Source of the DNA: Pseudoneurospora amorphoporcata
Lineage: Eukaryota; Ascomycota; Sordariomycetes; Sordariales; Sordariaceae
Direction of reading: 5' to 3'
DNA length: 64,000 nt
Assembly: GCA_033297205.1 (NCBI GenBank)
Contig: MU859169.1
Coordinates: forward strand, 53,520-117,519
Part shown: in pieces, positions 44,742 through 54,909 of the stretch
Position numbering within the stretch: the stretch's first letter is position 1
How the letters are laid out: every line of letters begins with the position of its first letter
The notes under the pieces: model-generated
Databases searched by the model: none
What the model saw: only the letters and a program-made list of their open reading frames with translations
Told to the model about the DNA's origin: nothing
Position numbers and translations under genes: made by a program

Positions 44742-45530
44742 AAAAGAAGGGTGTTGAGAGATCAGATGAGTGTTTCGACATACGCACACGCACGGGATTA
44801 TCTTGCAACACGTGTGACAAAACATGGGTGCACAAACAAGGCGAGCCGGGAAGGGGGCAGTAAAAAGGTTGATTGTCTTTTGGGTATAATCATGCGGGTG
44901 TTGGAAATGGGCAAAATGGTCCTGTTTTCAGGATACAAGGTATGTTAACATGTCCCGTGGGTGGGTTCAGGAGATTAATAAAAAAAATGAGCGTTTTGTA
45001 TTGGATATACCCCCCCTAAATAGGAGTACGCAAATAAAAATAATTAGGGAGTCATGATGAACGGGCGGGAATGGGATTACACGAGATTTTTGCATCTGTA
45101 CTGGAGATGTTCGGGATTGTTCTGAAGGGGGGTTTTGGCTTCCTAGTGCTACCGGTGTCTGTGTCATTGCGAAGTGCTTAGCCGGTCTTGCCCACGCGGG
45201 TAAAGTTGGACGAAGGCTTGTCATACAGTCTAGCCGTCTAAGACCTGACCAAGACCACACTGAGAAAGGGGCTCGTGGTAAACCATATGGTGGCTCATAT
45301 TATCGCACACGTTAATCATCTCTGCTTGAACAAGAAGACTGCTTCATCTATCGTATATAATGGTAGGGGAGATGTGGGAAGATATATGAAGAAGAATTCA
45401 CTTGAACTAACCATTCTCCCTTCCTAGAGACACTTTACTATCGGATCTTGTATCGTCTTCATTTCCTGCTAAACCGCTTCTAGACCAACACACGATCTCA
45501 CCAACAGAAGCATATTTATCCCAATCAGTC
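44742..45530. other. nuc-1 3' flank and Hsp20-like gene promoter
   Basis: About 790 bp. The left part is the likely 3' UTR of nuc-1, and the region near 45300-45500 is likely promoter of the Hsp20-like gene. I see no gene here and no clear run of nGAAn heat-shock elements. Confidence 0.5.
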
Positions 45531-47420
45531 ATGGACGAAAAAGCACCAACAGCTCACCCGAGTGCTGATACTCCTCCATCTGTATCAGCCCCAAACCCAG
45601 CAAATCCCCCAGTGCCTTCAACACCGGTTAACTATTCACGACCTCTTGTTTCTTCAAACTACAGTAACAACAAGCGACCAACTCGCGAAGAAAAGGGAAA
45701 GGACAAGGAAATCATCGAGGGCCAAGAGGAGCAGAGACAAATGGAGAACCGACCACAGCATCAGCAAAGAGATGACGATGATGGTTATGACGAAGACAAC
45801 GAAGACGATGACGACGATGAGGAATGGGAAGACGAAGAAGAGGACGAAAACGACGATAACGCAGAGGAAGAGGAAGAGGAAGAAGAGAGCGACGAGGAGT
45901 ACACCGAACTTTTTCAAGTCCTGGCGAACATAGCCAGAATGAAAGCTTTCGACGAAAGGATGAACAGCGAGGAGGGGACGGGTGCGTTGGGTGGTGTGGG
46001 TGGTGGTTTGGGAAAAGCGGGTTGGTATCATGGGGTTCGGTATTTGGGTATGAGCGAATTTTTGGAGAGGTTTGAGGAGGATGAGGGTGGTGATGAGGGA
46101 TCTTCTGGCTCAAGAAGTGAGGAACAGGCAGGTGAGGAGGAGCATGAGACGGGAAAGAACGAGGGAGAGGAGGGAAGGTACAAGGAAAAAGAGAAAGGAA
46201 CGGGAGATGAAGAGGAGAAGGGGAAAGAGGAAGAAGATGAGAAGTTGGAGCAGAAGGGGAAAGGGAAGAAGGATCAGGAAGAAGATTACGTTTTTGTAAC
46301 AGCCCCAGGGGAAGAAACCGATTCGGATGATGAGAGTTGGTGCTTCATTGAAGACAGTGACGAAGAGAAGGACAGGAAGAACGAGAAAGACAAGGAAGAC
46401 AGCGAAGACAACATAAACGATAGCAGGAGAGACGACAAGGGAAACAGAATTAAGAATAACAATAAAAACGACGACCAGGACGACCACGACTTTGATAACG
46501 ACGAGTGGCACGACTGCCCTCACTGTCATAGTTGCCGCCGGTCCTTTATCGACACCACCAACACCATCGCAGTCCACACCATTACACAAACCCCAACCAA
46601 CCCGGAGATCCAGCCACAGCCAGAAGAAGACGAGGAATATGAAGAGGACGAAGAAGAGGAAGAAGAAGAACAATCCCCCCTCATCTCCCCACCCCTCGAC
46701 ATCTTCCAGTCCTCTCCCACATCCTTCACCATCCAGCTCGCCATTCCCGGCTTTAAGCGGCGGGATATCAGCATTGCTTACGACCCTAATGCGGATGTGT
46801 TGACGGTTAGTGGGGTTTTGTATCGGAATGTTGATTCCGGCGTAGATCCAGATTCATCACCATCATCATCATCTTCTTCTTCTTCTCTTGATTCAAATTC
46901 CGAAAGTGAGAGGGAGAGGGAGACGGAGGCGGGGGTAGCTGATGGTTCGAGTCACACCTCTGGTCGGCTTTTGAACCGGGCTTCATTCCAGGGGTCAAAA
47001 TCCGACTTCGAAGCAGACTTGGAGCTGTGGCTGGCTTATGAGCGGAAGTCCAGATCAAGCGCAGTTTCTCACTCATCAAACTCAAACTCAAAGTCGAACT
47101 CGGTTCCGTCTGTAGGGAATATCTCTAAAAGAAGCGACGACGATGACGGCTTCATAATTACCACTACTGAGACCAACACCAGTAACAACCAGCTCCTGTC
47201 CCAGTTCCAGAGTACATCAGAAGAAAGAATTCCTGTCGGTAGGTTTTCAAAGCGAGTCAACTTCATTACGGACGCACCTACACCTGGAAACCAGCAACGG
47301 AAAAGAGGAGTAGATTGGAAGCGGATCAAGGCGAAGTTGGAGGATGGGATTTTGACTGTTATTGTTCGCTTGTTATTGAGGGGCAGTCAGAGAGTGAGAG
47401 GACGAAAGAGTGAGGAATAA
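45531..47420 (+). CDS. Acidic Hsp20/alpha-crystallin-domain protein with split domain
   Basis: One exon encodes 629 residues. Residues about 60-350 are dominated by Glu, Asp and Lys in long runs and are probably disordered. The first half of an alpha-crystallin domain is at about 384-433 (PPLDIFQSSPTSFTIQLAIPG, then DVLTVSGVLYRN). A Ser/Asp/Glu-rich insertion of some 130 residues follows. The second half is at about 564-614 (RIPVGRFSKRVNFI and KAKLEDGILTVIVRLLL, matching the A-x-(Y/L)-(E/D)-(D/N)-G-(I/V)-L signature). The insertion falls where fungal Hsp30-type proteins carry the variable loop, but here it is very long. The C-terminal IxI-type anchoring motif is not obvious. Chaperone activity is inferred from the fold only; the acidic N-terminal half has no close parallel that I can name. 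Confidence 0.75.
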   Translation: MDEKAPTAHPSADTPPSVSAPNPANPPVPSTPVNYSRPLVSSNYSNNKRPTREEKGKDKEIIEGQEEQRQMENRPQHQQRDDDDGYDEDNEDDDDDEEWEDEEEDENDDNAEEEEEEEESDEEYTELFQVLANIARMKAFDERMNSEEGTGALGGVGGGLGKAGWYHGVRYLGMSEFLERFEEDEGGDEGSSGSRSEEQAGEEEHETGKNEGEEGRYKEKEKGTGDEEEKGKEEEDEKLEQKGKGKKDQEEDYVFVTAPGEETDSDDESWCFIEDSDEEKDRKNEKDKEDSEDNINDSRRDDKGNRIKNNNKNDDQDDHDFDNDEWHDCPHCHSCRRSFIDTTNTIAVHTITQTPTNPEIQPQPEEDEEYEEDEEEEEEEQSPLISPPLDIFQSSPTSFTIQLAIPGFKRRDISIAYDPNADVLTVSGVLYRNVDSGVDPDSSPSSSSSSSSLDSNSESERERETEAGVADGSSHTSGRLLNRASFQGSKSDFEADLELWLAYERKSRSSAVSHSSNSNSKSNSVPSVGNISKRSDDDDGFIITTTETNTSNNQLLSQFQSTSEERIPVGRFSKRVNFITDAPTPGNQQRKRGVDWKRIKAKLEDGILTVIVRLLLRGSQRVRGRKSEE

Positions 47421-47834
47421 AGTGCGCGAGTGAGTGTGATTCGGGTGGGAGAGAAGGGATAGCGGTGGTAGCTAGGATATAAGGACTAGATGGTTGAGAT
47501 AGTAAGACTGCTGTTGATAATCAAGTCAGTAATCATGTTTTCCGTGATGGTGGATATGAATAGGATGTTGAGAGTGAAACCTCTTGCTTTGTTTGATTGA
47601 CTGCGTGAATGCCATCCAGTATGAGTAATGCAAGTGCATCGCGTTTGAAGATACATCGGGACCATCGAAGACTCGAGACTATATCTCTCAAAAGGGTGAA
47701 AGTTTTGAATGGTTTGGTTGACAAATTACTATATAATAGATATCGCTCAAGCTTCATCCCACATTCTTAACCCCCGCAGCTAAACTACTACCTCACAAAC
47801 CTTGCTATATCTCCTCTCATTATGTTACCGCCGC
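47421..47834. other. Convergent 3' spacer (Hsp20-like / sec10)
   Basis: About 410 bp between two converging genes, expected to hold both 3' UTRs. Nothing else is visible. Confidence 0.6.
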
Positions 47835-50468
47835 TCACAGCCCAGCCAACACACCTTGGATTCCCGGAGTAGCTGCATCCTCTCTCTTCTGCACAAAAGC
47901 CTTGAAGTCCGCCTTTTGCAGCTTCTTGCCCGATCCACCACCGCCCGTTGCACCTCCGGCGGCACCATTACCCCCACCTCCACCACCTCCGCTACCCGTA
48001 GACAGAAACTTGGAACGCTCACGAAGGGCTTCTGGGCCAATGATGAACAGATACCCAACCTCGGTAAGCAACTCGACAATCGCCTGCACCTCCTTGGTCA
48101 ACGGCCACTCCTTCATGGTCGACACGTACTTGGCGATATCCTTTGTCACCATCAAGCCACCGGTGGCGTTGACCGAGAACTTCTTGAAGTGCTCAAACAA
48201 CAGCGAGTGGACGGCCAAGGCGAGCTCGGAGCTGAACAGCTCGAGATTGTGACCGTCGATAGCCAGCGCCGCCTGCGTCGCCACCTTGGAGGCCAAGAAC
48301 GTGCAGATGGCCTGGCAGGTGGGCGTCTGAAGATCGACGAAGCCTTCGAGGTCGTTGTCTCGGGGTCGGTAGTCCGTCTTCTTCTGACCTGCCAGGATCT
48401 TGGCGACCCAGTTGACGGCCACGTCCATGGTGCTCCTAAGGACGGCGTTGGTCTTCCGCTCCGTAGCTTCGATGGCTTGCTTGGCTTGGGCCTCCATGCT
48501 GCGGCGTAGGGCCGTGTTGGACTCGGCAAGCCGGATCAGCACCGTGGTAATGAAGCGCGACATGAGGTTTGTGATGGTGACGGCCGGCTTGATGTGAGGG
48601 AGGTAGGAGAGGTCGGGTTCCGTCTTGATGTTCTCCTGCGACGTAGCGGTGTCCAGGGCGGCATCGAGGGCGGTTTCAACGTAAACCTGACCCATGCTGG
48701 TGAGGAGAAGGTTGAGCAAGACGTTGATGTCCTTGGGGGTTTCGCTTCCAGAACCCATCTCGAGCGTTCTACGCACGCTTTCGGCCAACCAGGCAATCAT
48801 GCGCTTGGCGTTCTGTACGCTCAGGCGGCCGTTTTCCTCTGAGACTTCGATCTCGTTCTTGTTGCTGCTGTTGTCTTGCAGACCGGCAACCCTCAACATC
48901 ATACGCTTCTGGGTGGGCGTGAGGTCCGACGAATCAAGACGCTCCATATAGGCGTCTTTAGCTGTTGCCAAAAGCTGGGTGCCCTGTTGGGTAATGGCGG
49001 CCATGAAGCCCGAAGGAGCCTTCTTTCTGCGTGAATGGTACAGGGTGAACTTGAAGAGTAATGAGTTGTATAATTCCTCCAAACTCTTCCTTTCCCTGTC
49101 GATGTATGAGTTTTGAAGTAGATAGGGGATGAATAATTCCTCTAGCTGCTGATCAAGCGTTTGTGATATTTGCGCCGAGCATGGTTCTGGGTGCTCTGTA
49201 AGACCGTGGGTCTTCAGGTCTTCCACCAGGGCACCAATGTAGGATCGTGACGCATGCAAGGAGCGCAGATAGGCCAGCGAAGAAATAGTCGTCGCTTTGT
49301 CCAGGAGCATCTCCAGCCGTTGTTGGATTGACTGCTGGAAGACGCGCTGGATAAACTTGATGAGGACTGTTTCGTAGTATGGGAAGGCACGCTTAATGAT
49401 GAAAGATTCCTCCTGCATCACGATCTTGACCTCATCAACAAGGGATTGCAAACTGGGCTCAACACCTGGTGGGTCGGAATCGGGGTCAGCCAGTTGCTCC
49501 CACATCTCGCCATCTGTCGTGACCTCGTCGGTGATGAGCTGGTCTCGATCGATAAAGAACTGGTGCTGGTTCACGAAGGCGGCGATGACGCTGGCACCGC
49601 CGTGGAAATCGTAGAGGACCTTTGCGCATTCCATCATGTCGTCAAAGTTTTGTCGTCGGTAACTGTTGTTGAACTGCTTCAGAAGGTCTTGCTCAAGATG
49701 CTCGCAGAACTTTTCGAGAGCCTCCCTGGTATTGTGCTTCCGGGTCGCACCCGTAGTGCCGTTGGTGATGCCATTGGCACGGAATCCACCTGTTGCCCAC
49801 GACAAAGGGTCTAATCTCTGACTGATGCGCATAAGCTGGCGAGCAATGACGGCGCAGCGAACCTTGTTCTCGGCGCCGCCCTGTCTCTGAATCTCCTCGA
49901 GCGAGGTGAGTTGGCCTGTCTCGGAAACCTCTGTCCAGCACTGAATCAGGAAGTTGGCGTCCTGCGCCTTCCTCCGTTTCCTATCCAGCTCCTCCAGCTT
50001 CTCTCCGATCTGAACGGCAATGTTTCCTCCGCCATCAGGTCGGGCGTGTCCGTTCATGGAGCTGCTGTGTGTGCTGGGGTTGTTGAGGGTCAAGTCGAGG
50101 GCTTCGAACTGGGCCATGGACTGGTCCAGCTTCCGACCAAGGGTATCGAGAGTCTGGTCATGTTGGATCTCTGCCCGCCGGACCTGGGATAAGAGCTCTG
50201 ACTCCTTCCCTTGCAACTCCTCGCTCAGGGCGCCCAACTGCGACAGCGCATTCTCGAAGGTCCGGATGAGGGGCTTGGGGTCAAAGGGGGTGCTCGCGCT
50301 CGCTGGGCCGGAGCGGCGGTTGGCGGGGAAGGCGGTATCGGAGAGGGAGTCGACAAAGTCGCGAACAATAAAGTCTTTGCTGGAGAAGTCGTCGATTGTG
50401 AAGCTGGGGCCCTTGGGGAAGAGTCCGGGGCCGGGGGACCTTGTGCGGCCGGGTCCGCCGCGTTCCAT
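47835..50468 (-). CDS. sec10: Exocyst complex subunit Sec10
   Basis: Sec10 is part of the eight-subunit exocyst that tethers secretory vesicles to the plasma membrane, chiefly at hyphal tips and septa. A single exon encodes 877 residues from the ATG at 50468; the frame runs five codons further 5' to a GTG, which is not used. The N-terminal 60 residues are Pro/Gly/Ser-rich, with SSKDFIVRDFVDSLSD leading into the coiled-coil N-terminal region (about 75-165, including LSQLGALSEELQGKESELL). The long helical-bundle Sec10 domain follows, with GGASVIAAFVNQHQFFIDRDQL and LEELFIPYLLQNSYIDRERKSLEEL. The end, GIQGVLAGL, is preceded by an unusual glycine-rich run of about 25 residues, probably an unstructured loop. 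Total length is close to yeast Sec10 (871). Confidence 0.93.
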   Translation of the reverse strand: MERGGPGRTRSPGPGLFPKGPSFTIDDFSSKDFIVRDFVDSLSDTAFPANRRSGPASASTPFDPKPLIRTFENALSQLGALSEELQGKESELLSQVRRAEIQHDQTLDTLGRKLDQSMAQFEALDLTLNNPSTHSSSMNGHARPDGGGNIAVQIGEKLEELDRKRRKAQDANFLIQCWTEVSETGQLTSLEEIQRQGGAENKVRCAVIARQLMRISQRLDPLSWATGGFRANGITNGTTGATRKHNTREALEKFCEHLEQDLLKQFNNSYRRQNFDDMMECAKVLYDFHGGASVIAAFVNQHQFFIDRDQLITDEVTTDGEMWEQLADPDSDPPGVEPSLQSLVDEVKIVMQEESFIIKRAFPYYETVLIKFIQRVFQQSIQQRLEMLLDKATTISSLAYLRSLHASRSYIGALVEDLKTHGLTEHPEPCSAQISQTLDQQLEELFIPYLLQNSYIDRERKSLEELYNSLLFKFTLYHSRRKKAPSGFMAAITQQGTQLLATAKDAYMERLDSSDLTPTQKRMMLRVAGLQDNSSNKNEIEVSEENGRLSVQNAKRMIAWLAESVRRTLEMGSGSETPKDINVLLNLLLTSMGQVYVETALDAALDTATSQENIKTEPDLSYLPHIKPAVTITNLMSRFITTVLIRLAESNTALRRSMEAQAKQAIEATERKTNAVLRSTMDVAVNWVAKILAGQKKTDYRPRDNDLEGFVDLQTPTCQAICTFLASKVATQAALAIDGHNLELFSSELALAVHSLLFEHFKKFSVNATGGLMVTKDIAKYVSTMKEWPLTKEVQAIVELLTEVGYLFIIGPEALRERSKFLSTGSGGGGGGGNGAAGGATGGGGSGKKLQKADFKAFVQKREDAATPGIQGVLAGL

Positions 50469-51431
50469 GGCGGCGTGTGTCACCTGGCAGGCAGACCGAG
50501 AGAGCGCATCAAGCTGGGTTCAGGAGTAGGGTGGGAGACGTTGCGATTCTCGAAAGTCAAAGTTATCGAAGTTGAGTTGGTTGTCGGTGTAGTCGTCGAT
50601 GCATTCCGCGATGCTGCTGAGCTGTTGTTGTATCAACCCATGTCTTGGAGTTGAAGGTATTCACGGCGCGGAAGGTTGCCCGGGGTGGTCACCGTCAGGC
50701 CTGGGATGGAGGTGTAGCGGGTGGCCAGGGGCTGTCCGGGGGAGTTCCAGAGGGTCGTGAGGATGTCATTCCCCTGCCGCGGGTACCTCTGCGGGCACGA
50801 GGGGACCTACGTACGCAGTAGAGGTAGGTACCGTCCATACATGGACCGCGACGTTGAAATATGCCCCACTTAATTTTGGCCCAACTTCAGCCAGGGCCCT
50901 GCGCTTTCATCAGCCACAGTTGCAACTCGTAGGGACAGGTTTTTTGGTGGGGAACAGAGGGGAACGAACTTTCAGATGTTCTTTCCCGAAATAATCTGAC
51001 ATCAGACAAGGATCTCGTGGCCGTTCCGAGGGAAGCTGCCCATTTCCCGCTACTGACCACGGTGCTACGGTAGCCAACTGGGTATGATAGCTGCAAGCAA
51101 TCAGCAGTTTATGGAACCATCCGTCAGCGGCCTGCGCTTTATCTTTAAGAACTTCCAACTGGCTCCATTCTTTTCTCGCCCGTCTCTCCTTCTGATCTCT
51201 CGTTTTATGCGCAACTTGACCTTCATCTGCGGATACTAGACTCTGTACCGCACTTATCATCGTCTCTTCAACGCTCGTCTTCCGTGTCGGCCGTGTATCC
51301 TGCGGTTGTCCCGAGACCCGCTGTCGTCTGAACATTCATCCCGTCATATCGTACAGATTGCGACAAGTCGACCGACCGAGGTGTAACGAGGCCCATTGGA
51401 ACGACCGTTGCGCGACAGCCTCCACGTCAAC
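50469..51431. other. Divergent promoter region (sec10 / nus1)
   Basis: About 960 bp between divergent start codons. It includes the sec10 leader (50469-50700) and a nus1 leader. There is a small open frame at 51335-50910 on the minus strand without domains. No repeats of note. Confidence 0.55.
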
Positions 51432-52570
51432 ATGTTTAAACCACGGGATATCGAGACCTACCGGCGCGATGAGAAACTCGGTCACAAATTGCTAACCCCC
51501 GAAGAGAGGATCAGGCTGCTCAAGGTACGATTGCTCCATATGCGTCATGTTTCAAGAGAGCTGGCTGCTAAACCTTTGGATAGCCCTATCTGCCTTCGCC
51601 CCCTTTGCACCCCTCCGAGCAAGCCAACAGACGAGCAATGGAAAACGAACAGAGGCTGGGAGTACGGCGCTTAATAAAGAGACACTGGCACCTGCTGGTC
51701 TTCACCATCGTACATGCCATATTCTCGCTCTACATTCGGATCCGCCGAGCGTACCATCAAGTGGTCAACAAAATCTCCTCCGTCTATCTCCACCATCACC
51801 GGGCGCCCGATCTGATCTACAACGATGTTAAGGACCTCCGAAGGCTGCCAAAACACCTAAGTGTTATCCTGAACTTGGACGAGGACGCTAGAGGCGGTAC
51901 AGGCTTGGCCAAGCTGATCGAGGAGGCGTCGGATATTGCTGCTTGGTGCGCTAGTGCCCGTATTCCCCAGCTATCCATTTATGAGAAGACCGGTACGTGG
52001 ATCCTTTAAAATGGAGTGTTACTCCAGTTCCAGGCCTAGGAAAGAAGAGATTACTGACATGCCCTTCACACAGGAACATTGAAGGGTTATCTTCCTCGCG
52101 TTCACAGATCCATGACACAAAAGCTTGCCGCATATTTCGGACCGAATACTCCCGGCATTGGGATTAGAGCACCTCATTGCCCTTCGATCGAGACGGCCCA
52201 AACTCTTGCCGCAAGCCGTATCGAGAACGATGGCCTCAAGCACCTCTCAGTCATGATTCTGTCAGCCGAGGACGGCCGCGACTCCATTGTCGATCTTACC
52301 AAAACCCTCGCTGATATGTCCCAGCGGGGTAAGATCTCGACTTCGGATATCACAATCGAGCTAGTCGATGCGGAGTTGAGCGAGAGTGTCATGGGCGAAC
52401 CGGACCTCCTTCTGCTGTTTGGTCCCCGTGTCGAACTGGTTGGCTATCCTCCATGGCAAGTGCGCTTGACCGAGATTTCTCACGTCCAAGACAATGAGGG
52501 GGTCAATTATCAGGTCTTCTACCGGGGTCTTTTGAAGTATGCCGGCGCACAAATGCGCTGGGGAAGGTAG
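51432..52570 (+). CDS. nus1: Nus1/NgBR subunit of cis-prenyltransferase (dolichol synthesis)
   Basis: This is the non-catalytic partner of Rer2/Srt1-type enzymes in dehydrodolichyl diphosphate synthase, anchored in the ER. Three exons, 51432-51524, 51584-51992 and 52074-52570, joined by GTACGA and GTACGT donors with TAG and CACAG acceptors, give 332 residues. A membrane helix lies near residues 67-84 (HWHLLVFTIVHAIFSLYIRI), after a basic stretch. The UPP-synthase-like fold follows (KHLSVILNLDEDARGGTG, ASDIAAWCASARIPQLSIYEKTG). The chain ends in RWGR, matching the RxG motif that Nus1 subunits contribute to the active site. The usual catalytic Asp and Arg of true cis-prenyltransferases are absent, as expected. 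Homologous exons elsewhere confirm EKTGTLKGYL across the second splice. Confidence 0.9.
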
Positions 52571-53219
52571 AATCGAGCGGTGCCAAGCGGTCGGTGGCCA
52601 GAACCCAAATGCGATCGAGATGATCGAGTGAGGCAGTGGTTGATTCCATTGGCGATTAACACACGAAATAGGATTATAGACTTAGGAATCTGCAAGCATG
52701 CGAGCGGGGGATATTCATATGTTCATCGTTATTCTATTTTGTGCATTGGAAGTTCTTTTACTGAAAAAAGGTGTCTACTTCTCGGGTAAAGACGGACATA
52801 GTTGAGCCAGAGACAAGACCGAACTGGGAGAAGTATTATAATTATCCGAAAATGGTTCGACTCTGACTGACTGATATCACAAGAAACAGTATTAGAATCT
52901 TATATTCAAAGATATACAAAGGTCAACACTCAAAAAAATTGGACTGAACTAAGCGGTCGGCTCAGGACATGTGCCTGTATCAGCCACTTATGACGTTACG
53001 CTATGATACAGCCTTGTGCTAGGGAACCGAGATAAGATAATTCAGCCACATTTTGGTGGGGCTCTGTGTTTACTGTTGTTTAGCCTTGCAGTTGAAAGTT
53101 TCCCGCATTCGCCCAATTTGTATTTTAAGAAAGGTAAGTCGAATTCCAAAGAAACAGACACTCCACCATTTCGTTGAACACAGTAGTCTATCGAGTGGTC
53201 CAAACCAGTTCAACTGACC
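52571..53219. other. Spacer between nus1 and trm5
   Basis: About 650 bp holding the nus1 3' flank and trm5 promoter. Immediately upstream of trm5 there is a GTAAGT at 53136 with a possible CACAG acceptor at 53179-53183, but no good branch site, so I do not call an intron. No gene is evident. Confidence 0.5.
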
Positions 53220-54909
53220 ATGTCTCAACCAGAAAAGGAAACTCAGGGGAGTGGGGAAGGGAAAATTCAAGATATGGCCATTTTCAGCCCACCCGTAGTT
53301 CGTTCAGGTGCTGGCGCCCTCAACCGGGCTCTGTTCACCAAGACTATCAACTTGGCTGCCGCCGCCGTCAACGATAACCGTCATATTTCCAAGTACCGAA
53401 AAGAGCTTGAGCACAGCAAGGAGCTCTTGCGCCAGGACAGATTGTCCCCTATTGTGAACCACCCAGACAAGACCCTTGCCGACCAAGGAAAGAAGTGTTT
53501 GCTTCTTAGCCCCAGCGTCAAGGCACCAGGTTAGAAAAAACCATTGCCAATAAAAACATAATCGAAGACTAATTATTTGTCTTCCTCTTTTCCAGAGCCA
53601 GATACATGGGGAACTGCTCTCAAGGAAGGTGTTGAGAAGAAGGAGTTGTCTGTCATTCCTTATGAGCTTCAGCTCAACTATGACTACTGGTCATATCGTA
53701 TGAAACCCGAATTTAACCCCAAACGTGTGCCAGTCACCATATTAACGTTCACCATAGATGATGTTATTACCTCTATTCTCCCAGAGGAACTTCATGATGA
53801 TATCCCCTCCGGCTTCAATACCGCTGGTCATGTCGGTAAGTGAGAGTGGACACCTCCTTGCCGTCTGCTCAGCTTGTTCTAACATGAAATCCAGCTCACA
53901 TGAACCTACGGGAGCGTTATATCCCCTACAAGAAGGTGATCGCCGAGCTCATCCTGGACAAGACCCAAAACATCCGCACCGTCATCAACAAGGTCGACAA
54001 CGTCGGAGCCGAATCCGAGTTCAGAACCTTCCAGTACGAGGTTCTGGCTGGTCCTGATGACATGCAGGTCCAGGTTACCGAGAACAACTGCATCTTCGAG
54101 TTTGATTACGCAAAGGTGTACTGGAACAGCAAGCTGGAGGCCGAGCACCGCAGGCTCATCAACATGTTCGAGCCTGGCGAGGTCGTGTGCGATGTCATGG
54201 CCGGCATCGGCCCCTTTGCCGTGCCCGCTGGCAAGAAGGGCGTCTTTGTCTGGGCTAACGACATGAACCCCGAGAGCAACAAGTATATGCAGGTGGCTAT
54301 TAACAGGAACAAGGTATGATGACTCTATCTACACTCACCCATCTTTCTTAAAAAAAGAAAAAAAATAGAAAAAAACGGACCTAACCTGGCACACAGGTCT
54401 CCCAATACGTCCACCCCTTCTGCCAAGACGGCCGGACCTTCATCCACCACGCCGCCGACTCCGTTCTCGAAGCCCACAACGCCGGCGAGCACGTCCTGAT
54501 GGCTCCCAAGCCTCCCTCGCGCGCCAAGAAGGCGCCCAAGCCCGAGCCCAAGCGCGTCGACATCCCGCCCACCATCTCGCACTTTGTCATGAACCTGCCC
54601 GCCACCGCCATCGAGTTCCTTGGCTGCTACCGTGGCGTGTACGCCGGCCACGAAGACCTCTTTAAGGATGGCAAGCTGATGCCCATGGTGCACGTCCACT
54701 GCTTCTCCTTCAAGGCCGACGACGAGACGCCCCGCAACGATATTTGTGAGCGCATCACCAAGTATCTTGGGTTCAAGGTCAAGCCGGGTAACCCCGACGT
54801 GGAGGGCGAGGTGGCGGTTCATGATGTTAGGGATGTGGCGCCGGCGAAGAGGATGTTTTGCGCTAGCTTTAGGATTCCGAGGGAGGTTGCTTTTGCTAAG
54901 AGGGGTTAA
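53220..54909 (+). CDS. trm5: tRNA (guanine-37 N1) methyltransferase Trm5
   Basis: Trm5 transfers methyl from S-adenosylmethionine to N1 of G37 next to the anticodon, preventing +1 frameshifts; the same protein often serves cytosol and mitochondria. Four exons, 53220-53529, 53596-53835, 53895-54313 and 54397-54909, give 493 residues with phases consistent throughout. The N-terminal D1 domain covers about 1-110 and the D2 domain (ELSVIPYELQLNYDYWSY) follows. The AdoMet-binding Rossmann motif CDVMAGIGPFAVPAG is near 280-295 and the NLPA motif (FVMNLPATAIEFL) near 389. A Lys/Pro-rich insertion of about 25 residues sits just before NLPA. No strong mitochondrial presequence is visible from the chosen start; an upstream leader might supply one. 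Confidence 0.93.

Noticed and set aside
46110..46673. Hydrophobic 187-codon frame antisense to the Hsp20-like gene
   Set aside because: The Phe/Leu/Val-rich translation is the reverse of Glu/Lys/Asp codons in the acidic region, not a membrane protein.
52850..52866. GGTTCGACTC resembling a tRNA T-loop
   Set aside because: No acceptor, D or anticodon stem could be paired around it.
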